From assembly GCA_037693485.1 (NCBI GenBank), contig CM075347.1:144845501-144909500 (forward strand): 64,000 nt of DNA. The letters are read 5' to 3'. The notes under the pieces were generated by a model. That model saw nothing but the letters and a program-made list of their open reading frames with translations. It searched no databases and was not told the DNA's origin. This stretch comes from Kitagawia praeruptora (lineage: Eukaryota; Streptophyta; Magnoliopsida; Apiales; Apiaceae). Position numbers and translations under genes: made by a program. Every line of letters starts with the position of its first letter. Positions within the stretch are counted from its first letter, which is position 1. This document shows, piece after piece, positions 44,533 through 57,719 of the stretch.

Positions 44533-46075
44533 TGACTTACCCCTAAAAGGAAGTAGCCTATCAGACTAGAGGTCACCGGGGAGTAACTACACATGATGCA
44601 ACAAATAAGGATGTGTGGCATATTCAGTTGGAGAGTCACTATCTTATACACTGTTGTGCCAAAAATCTCCATGGGCGAGATTTAGGCCCATTAAGCTATA
44701 GAGTCCAATCTATATGAGGCATAAGATAGATCCAGTACAAGATATGAAGACTAGACATGAAGAAATGAGCACTCGATGAGTAGACAGTCATGAAGCTACA
44801 AGTATTATGAGGTTCCTGATGAACTGGAAGCTGAGTAGATTACGAATGGACCAGGTTCCTCCCTGCAGAAGAGTTCAAGACAGCCTAGCAGCAGTAGTGA
44901 AGACAGCAAGAGCATATGGGAACCACAAAGAGGCTCCCCAGACTAATATATTTGTTATTTGTGCAGGTACATGTACCTATAAATAGGTCCCTATGCAATG
45001 TGTCCCGAAATAAGGAGGTTCCTAAGAAACAGGCTCCTGTAATATAGGTTCCTGAGCACCAGGTTCTTAAGTATCACTACAAGAAAAACGGCTAAATATG
45101 ACCGCAGAAATTCGGTCATATTTAGCTAAATTCGATCGAATTCGGTCATATTTAGCTAAATTCGATCGAATTTCTGTTGGTCATATTTAAGCTGGTCAAA
45201 TTTAGTAAATCGGTCGAATTTATAAATTCAACCGAATTAATCGGTCGAAATTAGGATATACATTCGATTATATTCGGTCGAATTTAGTTTACTAAATTCG
45301 ACCAAAAACGGTCAAAATATAAATTCGACCAAAAATTGCAAAATTTTGAAAAATTCAAATTTTGGTGAAAAATTCAAATTTTTTAAATTTGGCACCCGAA
45401 GTGTACTAAATTCGACCGAAAATAGTCACCCTAAATTCGACCAAAAATAGTCGAATTTAATATGACCCGTTTTTAAAAAAAAAAAGCAGCAAAATTTGCT
45501 ACTCAAAAATCAGAAATATTCTGAATTTTAAAATATGATTTTAGAAATTTGATTCTCTGAATTTTATAAACAAAAATCAGATTTAAAAAAAATTATTTAA
45601 AACAAAAATCAATTTGATAAAAGTAAAACTATTTACCCCTTCTTAAAAGTAAAAAGGTAAAATCAGTTTAGTATTCACCACAGCAACCAAAACAAGATCA
45701 AAATAGCCAAAACCAAGAACATGACCGGACTTCTTAGCCGGAATCTGGGAATTTTCCGGCCACCATCCCAGTTTCCGGCGAAGGTTCCAGATTCCGGCGA
45801 CCACGAACAATCAACCAAAATGAAACACGAACAACCACGAACAAAAAACAATCACAAAAACTTCCGATAAACCTCCGGCCAAACACGCGATTTCAGAAAA
45901 ATTTAAATGAAACACGATGATTTCGGTACCAAAATGATGTCCAGAACACAAAGAATCTAACACCTAACTTCATTAAAACAAACAATCAACATTAGCCATG
46001 AACGAATGATTTGAAAATTTCCAAACAAAACAAAAATAAACTTATTAACCCATCGAACCCATAAGATTTAAAAGA

Positions 46076-46222
46076 GTGGGGGGGAAGGCAGGGGGATTGG
46101 GTGGGGGGGTCGGGGTGGGGGTAGTCGGGTCGGGTTGGGGAGGGGAGGAGAGGGGAGGGGAGGAAAGGGGGGCGGCGGGGGGAAGGGGATGGGGGGCAGT
46201 GGGGAAAAGGGTGGGGTGGGTT
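46076..46222 (+). repeat. G-rich tract with G-quadruplex potential
   Basis: About 150 bp made almost only of G-runs of three to seven separated by short a/t/c spacers (ggggggg, gtcggggtggggg, ggggaggggagg). The plus strand has far more than four closely spaced G-runs. The minus strand reads as Pro-rich low complexity and is not a gene. Confidence 0.75.
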
Positions 46223-46859
46223 TATATTTGTGTATAGATATAATATATATCATATATGTATTTAAATGAAGGGCTAGGATCTATATTGGTTTTTTTAAGG
46301 GATAGGATTGATTGCTGACTTATTAATCCATGTGACACTAAATGGACCAATGAGAGACAGCCACGTAGACATTAAATTCGACCAAATATGGTTGAATTTA
46401 GGAGCTCAGCTAAATTCGACCGAATTCGGTCGAATTTAATGTTGGTGGATATTTAGTTAAATTTATTATTTTAAATATAGGAATAAAGTCTAAAAAATTA
46501 AATAAAACAGAAAAAAAGCCAAAATTTTATTCAAAATTTATAATCACCCACGTACTCATACCACCAAAATTTATGTTAAAAAATATGCATTTTTCCTATT
46601 TTTATTTAATTGTTTAATTTATTTTACAAACTAGTTAAAAATGGGGAAAATATTAAAAAAATGGAATATTAAAGAAAGTAGGGTAAGATTCATCACACAC
46701 AAATAGTGAGTATGACTACTTTGGTGTGTATGACATTTAAATTAAATTTGGTTTTTTTTTCTATTTTTATTTATTTTTTTAATTTATTTTCCAAACTAGT
46801 TGACCATTAAATTACCAAACCAAGTTAATTTCTTTTTTTCTGAAATTTTGGAAATATTA

Positions 46860-48890
46860 AAAAGGATGAATCTTGACCACCGTACGGTTGGATCATCGAG
46901 AATTGTTTTTAAAAAATTGAAACACTAAATCCTGATGAAACCTTGTTTAGGGGTTCTTGTAAACGTACTAGTTGACCGTTAAATTAACAAACCAAATTAA
47001 TCTATTTTTTTCTGAAATTTTGGAAATAATATTAAAAAGGATGGATCTTGACATATGTATGATTGAATCTTCGAGAAATAATTTTTAAAAAATAGAAACA
47101 ACAATTCGTGAGAAAGCACTAGTTACTAGTATTAGTTATAATAGTAGTGATCTACCAAGATCTCCAACCAAAGTAATTTTTTATTTTTTGAAAATTTGGG
47201 AATATCACTAAATTAGATATATCTTCACATCAGTACGGTTGGATCGTCGAAAAATTATTCTTAAAAATAGAAACAACAATTGGTGAGAAAACACTAGTTA
47301 CTAGTACTAGTTATAATAGCAGTGATCTACTAATTAAAATCTACTAGTTATTATTTAATTTAAATATGTAATAATATTTTTTATTTTTTGAAAATTTGGG
47401 AATATCACTAAATTATATATATGTTAACATCCGTACGGTTGGATCGTCGAGAAACATTTTTTAAAAAATAGAGACAACAATCCGTGACAAAGCACTAGTT
47501 ACTAGTACTAGTTAGAATAGTAGTGATCGACAAAGATCTCCAACCAAAATAATTTTTTATTTTTTGAAAATTTGGGAATATCACTAAATTAGATATATCT
47601 TGACATCCGTACGGTTGGATCGTCGAGAAATATTTTTTAAAAAATAGAAACAACAATCAGTGACAAAGCACTAGTTACTAGTACTAGTTAGAATAGTAGT
47701 GATCGACTAAGATCTCCAACCAAAATAATTTTTTATTTTTTGAAAATTTGGGAATATCACTAAATTATATATATGTTAACATCCGTACGGTTGGATCGTC
47801 GATAAACATTTTTTAAAAAATAGAGACAACAATCCGTGACAAATCACTAGTTACTAGTACTAGTTAGAATAGTAGTGATCGACTAAGATCTCCAACCAAA
47901 ATAATTTTTTATTTTTTGAAAATTTGGGAATATCACTAAATTAGATATATCTTGACATCCGTACGGTTGGATCGTCGAGAAATATTTTTTAAAAAATAGA
48001 AACAACAATCAGTGACAAAGCACTAGTTACTAGTACTAGTTAGACTAGTAGTGATCGACTAAGATCTCCAACCAAAATAATTTTTTATTTTTTGAAAATT
48101 TGGGAATATCACTAAATTAGATATATCTTGACATCCGTACGGTTGGATCGTCGAGAAATTTTTTTTAAAAAATAGAAACAACAATCAGTGACAAAGCACT
48201 AGTTACTAGTACTAGTTAGAATAGTAGTTATCTACTAAGATCTCGAACCAAATTAATTTTTTATTTTTTCAAAATTTGGGAATATCACTAAATTAGATAT
48301 ATCTTGACATCCGTACGGTTGGATCGCCGAGAAATATTTTTTAAAAAATAGAAACAACAATCAGTGACAAAGCACTAGTTACTAGTACTAGTTAGAATAG
48401 TAGTGATCGACTAAGATCTCCAGCCAAAATAATTTTTTATTTTTTGAAAATTTGGGAATATCACTAAATTATATATATGTTAACATTTGTACGGTTGGAT
48501 CGTCGAGAAACATTTTTTAAAAAATAGAGACAACAATCCGTGACAAAGCACTAGTTACTAGTACTAGTTAGAATAGTAGTGATCGACTAAGATCTCCAAC
48601 CAAAATAATTTTTTATTTTTTTGAAAATTTAGGAATATCACTAAATTAGATATATCTTGACATCCGTACGGTTGGATCGTCGAGAAATATTTTTTAAAAA
48701 ATAGAAACAACAATCAGTGACAAAGCACTAGTTATAATAGTAGTGATCTACTAAGATCTCGAACCAAATTAATTTTTTATTTTTTTAAAATTTGGGAATA
48801 TTACTAAATTAGATATATCTTGACATCCGTACGGTTGGATCGTCGAGAAATATTTTTGAAAAAAATAGAAACAACAATCTGGGACGAAGC
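46860..48890. repeat. 176-bp tandem array inside element E
   Basis: Units share cttgacatccgtacggttgg, atcgtcgagaaata, aaacaacaatcagtgac, actagttactagtactagtt and gatctccaaccaaa. The gtacggttgg core falls at 47233, 47433, 47609, 47785, 47961, 48137, 48313, 48489, 48666 and 48829, mostly at 176-bp steps, with more diverged units at about 46880 and 47060. Two subtypes (cttgacatcc and gttaacatcc) partly alternate, suggesting block amplification. Confidence 0.9.
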
Positions 48891-48989
48891 ACATTTATTA
48901 CATTCGACCAAATTTGGTCGAACTTGCTCTTTATTTTTTGTTAAAAAAATTACTTTATGTACCGTATGTATTTCCAATACCCTCATAAT

Positions 48990-49560
48990 TTTTTTAATAT
49001 TTTTTCAAACTAATTAGATACTTATTTAATTTGTTTAGACAATCTACTAAATAAAAAATTCAACTTACTCCTATCATATGAATATTTTTTACACAAAACT
49101 AAATTTATACATATGAATAATGTTATCCTTGTATTTATAAATATTTTTAAATGCTGAGTACAACCATTTAAATATTTAATAATATTTTTTCAAACTAATT
49201 AGATACTTATTTAATTTAGTTAAAAATCTACTAAATAAAAATTTAACTTTCTCCTATCATATGAATATTTTTCACACTCAACTAAATTTATACATATGAA
49301 TAATGTTATTCTTGTATTTATAAATATTTTTTAATGATGTGTACAAACATTTAGATATTTAATAATAATTTTTCAAACAAATTAGATACTTATTTAATTT
49401 ATTTAAAAAATCTACTAAATAAAAAATTAACTTTCTCCTATCATATGAATATTTTTTACGAACAAAATAAATTTATACATATAAATAACGTTATCCTTGT
49501 ATTTATAAATATTTGTTCATGATGTGTACAAACATTTAAATATTTAATAATATATTTTCA
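48990..49560. repeat. 183-bp tandem repeat, three units
   Basis: A unit containing ttttttcaaactaattagat, tctactaaataaaaa, ctcctatcatatgaatattt and gttatccttgtatttataaa is repeated three times, at about 183-185 bp steps (caaac cores at 49006, 49191, 49374). It lies just inside the right subterminal region of element E. Confidence 0.8.
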
Positions 49561-50549
49561 ATTTCTGTAAATAATAAATTTAACCGATTTTGGTCAAAAT
49601 TATTAAATTCGATTGAATTTGGTTGAATTTAATGCGGGTAAATTCGACCAAATTTGGTCGAATTTAATATTTTACCGAATTCGGTCATATTTATAAATTT
49701 GACCAAATTTTGGCAACATTTCGGGAAAAATTGGGCGGCAATTTTCCCGCTCCCCTACTAAATATGACCGAATTCGGTCGAAAAAAAATCGGTCAAATTT
49801 AGTAGCTACTAAATTCGACTGAAAAAAAAATCGGTCAAATTTAGTAGATACTAAATTCGACCGAAAAAAAATCGGTCAAATTTAGTAGCTACTAAATTCG
49901 ACCGAAAAAAAATCGGTCACATTTGGTATTAAATTCGACCGAATAAATTCGACCGCGGCTAAATTCGACCGAATTCGGTCATATTTAGCCGGGCCAAAAA
50001 TGATCGACCGAATTCGGTCATATTTAGCCGCGGTCGAATTTATTTGGTCACATTTAGCCTTGTTTTCTTGTAGTGTATGACCGAAAGAACGTTCTAGAAG
50101 CTATCTAGAACAGATAAACGTATTATTATTGGAGTATAATTCTAGGGCGCAGATGATCCTAGAATATCTCCAATAATCGAGAGAATTAGAATGGGGTACG
50201 AACTCGAGTTCTACTCTATTCCCACAACTAGTTCGTAAAAGGCTCTAAAAGAACCTGAGTCATATACGAACTAGGTAATCGAATACAGCTGATCAAGCAG
50301 AATCAGCTTCGCATTAGAACTACGTGAGCTTGATCCCTATATAAACAAGGGTACGTAGACACCTTGAGAAAACGGCCACAGATCTCGCTAATGGAACCTG
50401 CGATGTTTCTCGTAACCTCTCAAGCTCAGCTCACCCCCCACCATCAAATCACACCCAAATCACCAAAAATAGCCCATTACATGTGTTACACTTGTAAATT
50501 CCAGCGGGCCTCCGAAAATCACGTTGATTACGAAAATCCTCTATCAACA

Positions 50550-53495
50550 TTGGCGCTAGAAGGAGGGGCCCTTTCTTGCTCATTTGTGGAGGACAAACGA
50601 GATATCAATCAAAGATGGGTGTTATTAATTTTCTGAACAGGTTACATGATATGGACGTTTATGGCGATTCATCAAAACTTTTACAAGCAAACAAGCACTA
50701 GTGGGCGTCAAAACAAGATGGCATGGACAAATATTGTGGTACTTGTAGCCGCTGCTGTATCAAACCAGGGCAGAAGATTTTATTAATTAATCATGTACCT
50801 AGGAAGATAATATAGACGGTAGCAGCTGTGTCTCAACTGCAGAAATCTTTAATCGACAATCATGTCTGACATACAAATAACCATAAACACTGGTGGCATC
50901 AAGACGAGACTGCGTGTATATATATGTGGACCATGACAACCAAAACGACAATCCAGGAACCTTGTGCTTGAACATAGAGGAGATAAAGCTACAGGACACT
51001 TCCAAGTTAGATTTTTGAATAAAGTAGTTAATATATATACTCCATGAACGGATTGCAAAGGTGAAAGCATTAATCGTGACTGCTGAAGGAGGACGATGGG
51101 ACGTAGATGGGATCAACAAATAAAACCTAGCATCGGTATGGAGAATCAGGAGTTTTGTTTTACTTGTATGGTGATAAAACGACGACAACAGTGATAAACG
51201 AGATACCGAACCACAAAGGTACGTGATTTAAATACAGAACTGGTGGTGCTGTAGGGACACGACCATGGCAGTTCCACAATTAAGAATTATGTGAAAGATA
51301 TTTACCAGGACTAAGAGTATGTCACGTTACTAATTCTGGGTTGAGATAAGGACGGCAAAACACGTCCATGGTCAGCGTGAAAACCAGGAGTTTGTCAACA
51401 TAACAGAATAGTAGGAACAAAGGCCAGCAGAACAATGTGTGTAAGCTTGTTTTTTTGGAAGGTCTGGTCACAAGTGTACATACGTACGATGGTGTTGAGC
51501 TTACTTTTATGGTAGCAGCCTCTGTTAGCAGCCTCTGTTATTAAAGAGAAAAACGGGTTATGATAAAGGGCTGGACGATGCATTATCAAAGGTAATACAA
51601 GGAAGTTACAAATAGCTAGAAAGATGAATAGGATTAAGAACCTGTATGGAGCGCAAGGGATTTGAAAAAAAATATATATATACTGGTGGAGATAAAAGGA
51701 CAACAGGTTTTATGTTTTTCGTTTATGTGGTGTTGCAAACTGTGACGTCTAGAAACAAAGAACGCTAGAGTCAGTGTATGATGAAGAAATCTAACTTGGG
51801 CAAAGGAAGCGCTGAGACTATAGAAACACAGAAAGGTGCGGAGATGTGACCAGTTGTACATATACAATCTGGACAACAATTGCAGGACCTCAAAAGTTCA
51901 TATTCTCAAAGTAAAACAACGGTTGTGATGAAGAGCTTCCATAGATATATATTAGGGACACACCGGTGATAATAACGCATCCTGCAGATTAAACCAATGA
52001 TGAAAAGTAAACAATGAAAGAAGTAGTGGGAAAGGCACAACACCAGTGATGTTGTTGTTTGCTAGTGATGATAATCTGATGGAAAGCACGGCCGAAAAGG
52101 ACTTACATAAGTCTGGAAGGGATCGTACATGAAGCAATAAAAAAAAGCATCAGGACAATTCTAGTAAGTGTGCGTCATATACCTTATAGTTCAGGTGCAT
52201 GCAGTCTAATATCAGCAAAGTTGGACAAGGAAGTGCGACTGATAACTCACAGGAAAGTATTATTGTTGAGAGGGGTTGACTGTACAGGAGATTGTGGATA
52301 CGATACTCAACCAAAGGTGGAGGAAACAACAGTCTATATATGTTCAATTCAAGGAAGCAGCTATGGTACTGGTGGTTCTTATAAACACTCATACTGAGAA
52401 CCTTGCAACCAGGCCAGAAAAATAAATAGCACACTCCTCTAATCTCTTTGACGAGCTAGCTTGACAGTGACGGCATGAAACTTCAATCATGGCTATCCAC
52501 TAACAATTATTACTTGTATCGGAGAGATGATGAGGCTGCATTATTGACAAAAGAATGAATATGCAACGAGCTCTAGGCAGCAGGTTAGCTTACAAGGTCG
52601 AACAAAGAAAAAGAATAGTCAGTGACGCATGCAGCGAGGATGCTAAGTTATGTTAGAATTTAAGGTTCAACTTTGGTGGTGGCTGTTTATATAGTTATGG
52701 AATATTATAGCCAAGACAACTAATTAGTTATAAAGATAAAATTAGTACATCAAAGCAAGGAGTGGTGGATGCAAAAGGAAAGCTAATGCAGAAAATTCAG
52801 AATTTTGAGGCTGTATCTGAGCCAACTTCGCATAATAAACTGTTTTGATGTGGAAGGTTGCAGGTTTAGTATAATATACCATTGGAAAGGTACCAGAGTC
52901 TAGTTTCCTACAAAATTTACGGCTCATAAAAATACCTTTCCAACAGGAAGTTATGCCATAATTAGTGAAGAGTGGTCAAGCTGTCCAGAAATGATGTTTC
53001 TGAGTAAAAATCTGCATTAAGATGTTAATATGGGTTATGATTGATTTAGGCCCAGATGATATAACAGTTCAATTCATTAAGAAGTACTAACAGTAAAGAT
53101 GCATAGCTGAGTGAAGATATGAAGATTCTATCGGATGTACAAAATCTGGGCAAATTGTCATGAGACCAACAGGATGGTGCGAGCGATGACCTGCTCCAAG
53201 TGCCCAGAGACTAGTCAATAAAAACAAGTTGTGATTTCACTGATGGTTATAATTGTTAGAGAAGATCGGTGGATTGAGTGGAAATTGACACATTAAACCA
53301 ACGTCTGAGGTCGCGTCAAATCGGATGCGATTTACAAGTTTGGCAGGAAGATGACAATGATGGGCTAGCAAGAGACTTCAAAAGTTCAGATTCTTGTGAT
53401 AAAATAATGGCTGTCAAGAGTTTCCATAAATATTAGTGGCACACCTATCATATTGGTTTAGCTTGGAGATTAAAGCAAAGGTTGAAGAAGGTTGT
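50550..53495 (+). other. noncoding body of element F with degenerate internal repeats
   Basis: No domain was found on either strand. Starting at about 50640 the sequence is built from diverged 100-200 bp modules. Shared pieces include cacaaaagttca/ctcaaaagttca then gataaaataatgg-like and agagtttccataaatatta, seen near 51890-51960 and again near 53375-53440, each followed by agggacacacc/gtggcacacc. Other modules (gacaacaggt, ggacgatggg) are more eroded. It may be a retroelement body with internal duplications. Nothing coding is supported. Confidence 0.4.
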
Positions 53496-55227
53496 TGAAA
53501 GGCATATGATGTAGCCTATTTGTATTTCGAGGATACAACTCAACTTGAACAATATTGTATTAGTAAATAGTATATAGACTGTCACAAGGAATCTCAGATT
53601 GTATTATCTGTCGGAAGAAAAAGATCAAAGTTAATCTACAGACTTGAGGATTTACTACATTGAAAGAAGCTCAGTCATCTGATCAAGCCTCAGTGGAGTA
53701 TTCGTTAAGAAGTGGATCCATTTAAAGTGACAGAGATTTTCAAGGTGACAGAGACAGTACAGAAGAATTGAAGAGAGATGAGAAAAGAAAATGAACCAGA
53801 TTTTAAAGTCAATATATGAAGAACAGTCATTACGGTTAGTCACTCATGAACCAGACAGTACATCGAGTGTCAACATTAAACAGTGGTTGTTCATCATTAA
53901 ATTCAGTGGTTCAAGATATCAAGACTGGTATGAGATGAAATCTTTGTGCAAGCAACAAGAGTGCTAAATTAATTAACCACAAGGATTTTATTATCAAGTG
54001 GACTGGCTACGATGAAAAAGAATTATCATAAAGAAATTCTAAGTGATATATTCTTAATGCTGAAACTCCGGTTGGAATTGATATATTTTTTGTTAAGCAA
54101 AAGGTGTCCGGTTCCAGATGCTCAAGTAACCGCAGTTTAGAGTTTAAGTATAATTTTATATTAATAAATATTTTATTTATTTAGAAAATTATATTTATAA
54201 ATATCTAATAATATTAGATATTTATTTTATAATTTCTGGATTAAAATAATTATTTATTAATTAAAGATTATAAGTTGTGCGGGTTAAAAAGCATTTCTAC
54301 GGAGCCCATTTCATGTAAAACAAAATAGGCCCCGGTTTGTGAATTAGAATTAGCAGGTCAGGTGGTTTTGTTTTTGAAAAAAAAAAAGAAATGGCTAGGT
54401 TGTTCAATCATTATACCGAGTGTCATAATGAATCAAGTGGACTGTCATAGCACCTCAACCAAGTGTAATATCAGACTGTCATAATGGAGAGTCATATCAA
54501 GAGTAATATTGATCAGTCATAACAGCTCCTCAAGTGTCATAATGAAGTGTCATAATAGCTCAGCAACTGTCATGATGCTGACTGTCATAGTGAAGTTTAT
54601 TGGAACTGTCATGATGCTGACTGTCATAATGAAGTTTATTGGAACTGTCATAATCAACTGTCATAGCCGCCTGGAAGGTGTCATAGAAGCCCAGAAAACT
54701 GTCATAGAGAGTGTCATAATAGTGTTAAAGTTGGACATTATGACAGTTGACATGTTTTGGTTAAATAGAGACAGAAGCCAGTGAATTCTTTTTAAAACAT
54801 ACACGGACAGAAAAATAGAAGCACAAAACATCAAATTCTCTCAACTTCTATACACACACCTGGCCAAGTTTTAATTTACAAAATAAATTCAGTTCAAGCT
54901 CTTTGTAATATCTTATCCGCTGGAACTTGTTTATTGATCACTCTTGTACTACTAGCGAATTAAGTTTCCTAGTTTATATCTTGATATCTTGATTTTTATT
55001 AACCAAATTAGAAAAGTTCATGTTGAATTTTCTAATTAGTTATTAATTTCTTGATAATCATTTGTAACACCCATCAAGTTAATATATTGTTATATTCAAC
55101 TTGAAATCTGTGTTATATTATTCCGCACAAATTTGTTTAAGTCAAAATTTTATTCTAAGAACAAATTTCGAAGAAAATGATATAGATTGTATTCAACCCC
55201 CCTTCTACAATCTTATTGGACCTAACA
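53496..55227 (+). repeat. 5' LTR of copy 2
   Basis: The LTR is 1732 bp, from TGAAAGGCATATGATGTAGC to ttggacctaaCA. Positions about 54400-54740 are a degenerate minisatellite of actgtcataatg / gtgtcataatga units, including a near-perfect direct repeat of atgatgctgactgtcat followed by aatgaagtttattggaactg (54566-54650). Confidence 0.9.
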
Positions 55228-55229
55228 AT

Positions 55230-55242
55230 TGGCATCAGAGCC
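55230..55242 (+). promoter_or_regulatory. primer-binding site of copy 2
   Basis: tggcatcagagcc, the Met-tRNA primer site, has one change (tggtat to tggcat) from copy 1 and lies 2 bp after the LTR. Confidence 0.8.
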
Positions 55243-55325
55243 TATTGATTGATACACAAATCAAGATCTTATTTTTATTCAATCAAAAATTTATCTCGAA
55301 TTTTTAACTCACTTAAAAATTCATC

Positions 55326-57719
55326 ATGTCTTCAAAAGCCATTGTTAAGATTCCCATATTTAATAAGGATACTTATGATATGTGGAAAAATAAAATGGAG
55401 TTGTTTTTAGATGTTACAAATCCCAAATATTTGGGTGTTCTGAAAAATGGACCTAAAATTCCTATGGTTCATGAAGAACAAGTTGTTACTGATGGAGTTG
55501 TTACAACACCTACTAGAACCTATGAAAAGGACCCTAAGCTCTATTCTTCTGATGAAAAGGAGGATGCTGGACTAGACAAAAAATTGAGACTCATTCTAAT
55601 AGATTCCCTGGATGCTGTAATGTATAGCCATGTGATGAACTGTAAAACTGCTAAGCATATCTGGGAAACTATTGAGACTATTAATGAAAGGACTGATGAA
55701 GTCAGGGAAAACAGACTTCAAATTTTGACCTCTGAATATGAACACTTTAGAGCTGGCCCTAATGAAGGTATTCTGGAAGTGTTTGAAAGGTATAACAAAA
55801 TAATCAACAACTTGCAAGTTCATGGCAAGCAGTATACACAGAAAGAGATCAACATGAAGTTTTTGCTGACTATGCCTACTCACTTAGAGCATAGAATAAC
55901 TGCCATCAGAGAATCTAGAGATTTAAATAAGGTTGCTCTTGAAAGGCTGTTTGGTGTTCTAAAAACGTATGAACTAGAACAAGTACAGCAGAAGGAGTTC
56001 TCTGGCAAAGGCAGAGTGGCAAGTTCTTCTACAGCTCTAGTAGTTGAGGTTCCTAAAGAAGTGGAAGCTAAAGTTGTTCAACCTAACAGCTCCAACAAGG
56101 AACAAACTGAAGTGGAACATGGCCAGACACCAGCTACTCAGGATGGTGGAGAATTTTATTCACTTGAAGAGCTGGATCAATTAGAAGATGAATCTATGGC
56201 AATGATGGTGAGACAATTCAGTAACTTCAGATTCAGAAGAAATCCTAAGTTCAGGTTTAAGTCAAATAACAGATTCCAGAGAGGAGGTTCTTCATCCTCT
56301 AGTAACAGGGGAGGTTACAAAACTGGAACAGTTGACAGAAGCAAAATTCGTTGCTTCAACTGTAATGAGTTGTGACACTTTGCTACTGAATGTCAGAAAC
56401 CCAAGCAAGCACAGAAAAAGGACTATGCTTTTGAAAAGAAGAAAACTGGAAGAGCTTATGTAGCTTCCGGTAAAAGCTGGGATGACACAGATAGCGAAGA
56501 CGAAGAAAATGGAAATTTTGCGCTGGTGGCAAATGCTGAAACATCAACTCGTTATACTACACCTATAATTCTTACTGACACTGAGTTGATTGATAGCTTA
56601 TATAATTCCATGGGTAATGCACAGAAACAAATTGAAAGAATAACTCTATTAAACACTAAATTTGAAAATGAAGTGTTAGAATTAAAAAAGGTGCATGTTA
56701 ATCAAGATAAGCATATAGAGGAAATAGCTCGACTTAACTACAAAGAAAAGTCGCTAGGAGAATACATGGTAAAACAAGTTGATAGGATTGCTGAACAAGA
56801 AACCAGGATTAGAGAACTTGAAACACAGATTAGAGCTTGTTATAATTCTGTTAAAGTTTCTAAAGAGCACTTCAACAAACAAGCTGTAGAACGAACTGTA
56901 GGAATAGGGTTTGGTTACAAAGAAGCTGTTGGTTCTTTGAGCAATCATTCTGCTAATCCCATTCCTGCTAAAGAAAGAGGTATACCATATGTACTCAAAG
57001 ATGTTGAAAAACCTATGTTTAAAACCTCTGTTGCTGAACCACCAAATATGTATTCTATTGTGATTCAAGAAGAAATGAGAAATGAGGACAGTCCTAATGG
57101 AATAGTAATTGATAATGAAAAAACTGTTAAGGCACCTACAACCAAAAATGTTAAATCTAATAAGGTTGTTTCTATGAAACCAGTGAAGTTTGTTCCCAAT
57201 TCATCTAAAATTGAGTTAGGTGATAACAAGTTGGAGCAGAATAATAACATGTCTAACATGAATACCATGCCTATCATTGATTCTAATCATAAAGCATGTG
57301 GTGTTGTCAATTGTATGTCTTGTGCTTTTAATGTGATGTCTGCTTACTTTAATGGTATTCATGCATGTGCTAATAAGACTGTTCCTCGACAACACATGAA
57401 CAGAAATAAAAATGTTAGATCAAAGACTGCTAGTCCTCCTCATGTTAGGAGAGAGACATTTGTACCTAAGCCTAAACAAAGTTTTACTAAGGCTGTCTAC
57501 AAGGTCAAATGTCCAGTCAATGAAACAAGTGTTATTGCTGGTAAACAAACATGGATACCCAAAATGAAACAAAAGATTGTCAAATCTGTTTAAAGGGTAA
57601 AATGTTTGTTGAATAAGGGTAAAACTGGTGTTAAGGTGAAAAATGTTGTTTTGCCTGACAAAGGCCAATTCTTTAAGTATTCTGGACCCAATCAAATTTA
57701 GGTTCCGAAGAAGGTTTAA
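55326..57719 (+). pseudogene. gag of copy 2, broken by three stops
   Basis: One frame runs from M-S-S-K-A-I-V-K at 55326. The UBN2-type core covers residues about 20-220, followed by a basic Arg/Phe/Ser-rich stretch. The zinc knuckle C-F-N-C-N-E-L is interrupted by TGA at 56373-56375, where copy 1 has GGA. The frame then reopens: a coiled-coil region lies at about 56610-56850 (V-L-E-L-K-K-V-H-V-N-Q-D, then E-I-A-R-L) and a Cys/His cluster at about 57295-57380. A TAT-to-TAA stop follows at 57591 and a TGG-to-TAG stop near 57700. The last TAA (57717) is shared with copy 1. Gag makes the virus-like particle; the long coiled-coil extension is typical of Sireviruses. Confidence 0.85.

Larger units (their letters stand above)
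45075..50075. mobile_element. noncoding CACTA element E, 5001 bp
   Basis: Ends are CACTACAAGAAAAACGGCTA and its counterpart ...cttgttttcttgtagtg, with a perfect tat target-site duplication (45072-45074 and 50076-50078). Subterminal regions (45090-45480 and 49570-50040) are packed with aaattcgaccgaattcggtc / gaccgaattcggtcatattt motifs in both orientations. The interior consists of a possible captured leader (45640-46080), a G-rich tract, a 176-bp tandem array and a 183-bp tandem array. There is no transposase or recognisable gene, so it is non-autonomous. Confidence 0.9.
44533..53495 (+). mobile_element. LTR element F (LARD- or gypsy-like), interrupted
   Basis: An LTR-like block starts about 44533 (tgacttacccct), contains a TATA box (ctataaatagg, about 44976), is split by CACTA E at 45075-50078, and ends ctatcaaCA at 50549. 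It is about 1.0 kb when E is removed. Immediately after is ttggcgctagaaggagggg, a primer-site pattern typical of Ty3/gypsy Tat-type elements. The body from 50550 is noncoding and is cut at 53495 by copy 2. No gag-pol is seen in the visible part, so it may be a LARD. The 3' LTR would lie beyond the window. Confidence 0.55.

Noticed and set aside
46068..46253. Pro-rich protein on the minus strand
   Set aside because: Translation of the G-rich tract; no start context, domain or neighbouring exon.
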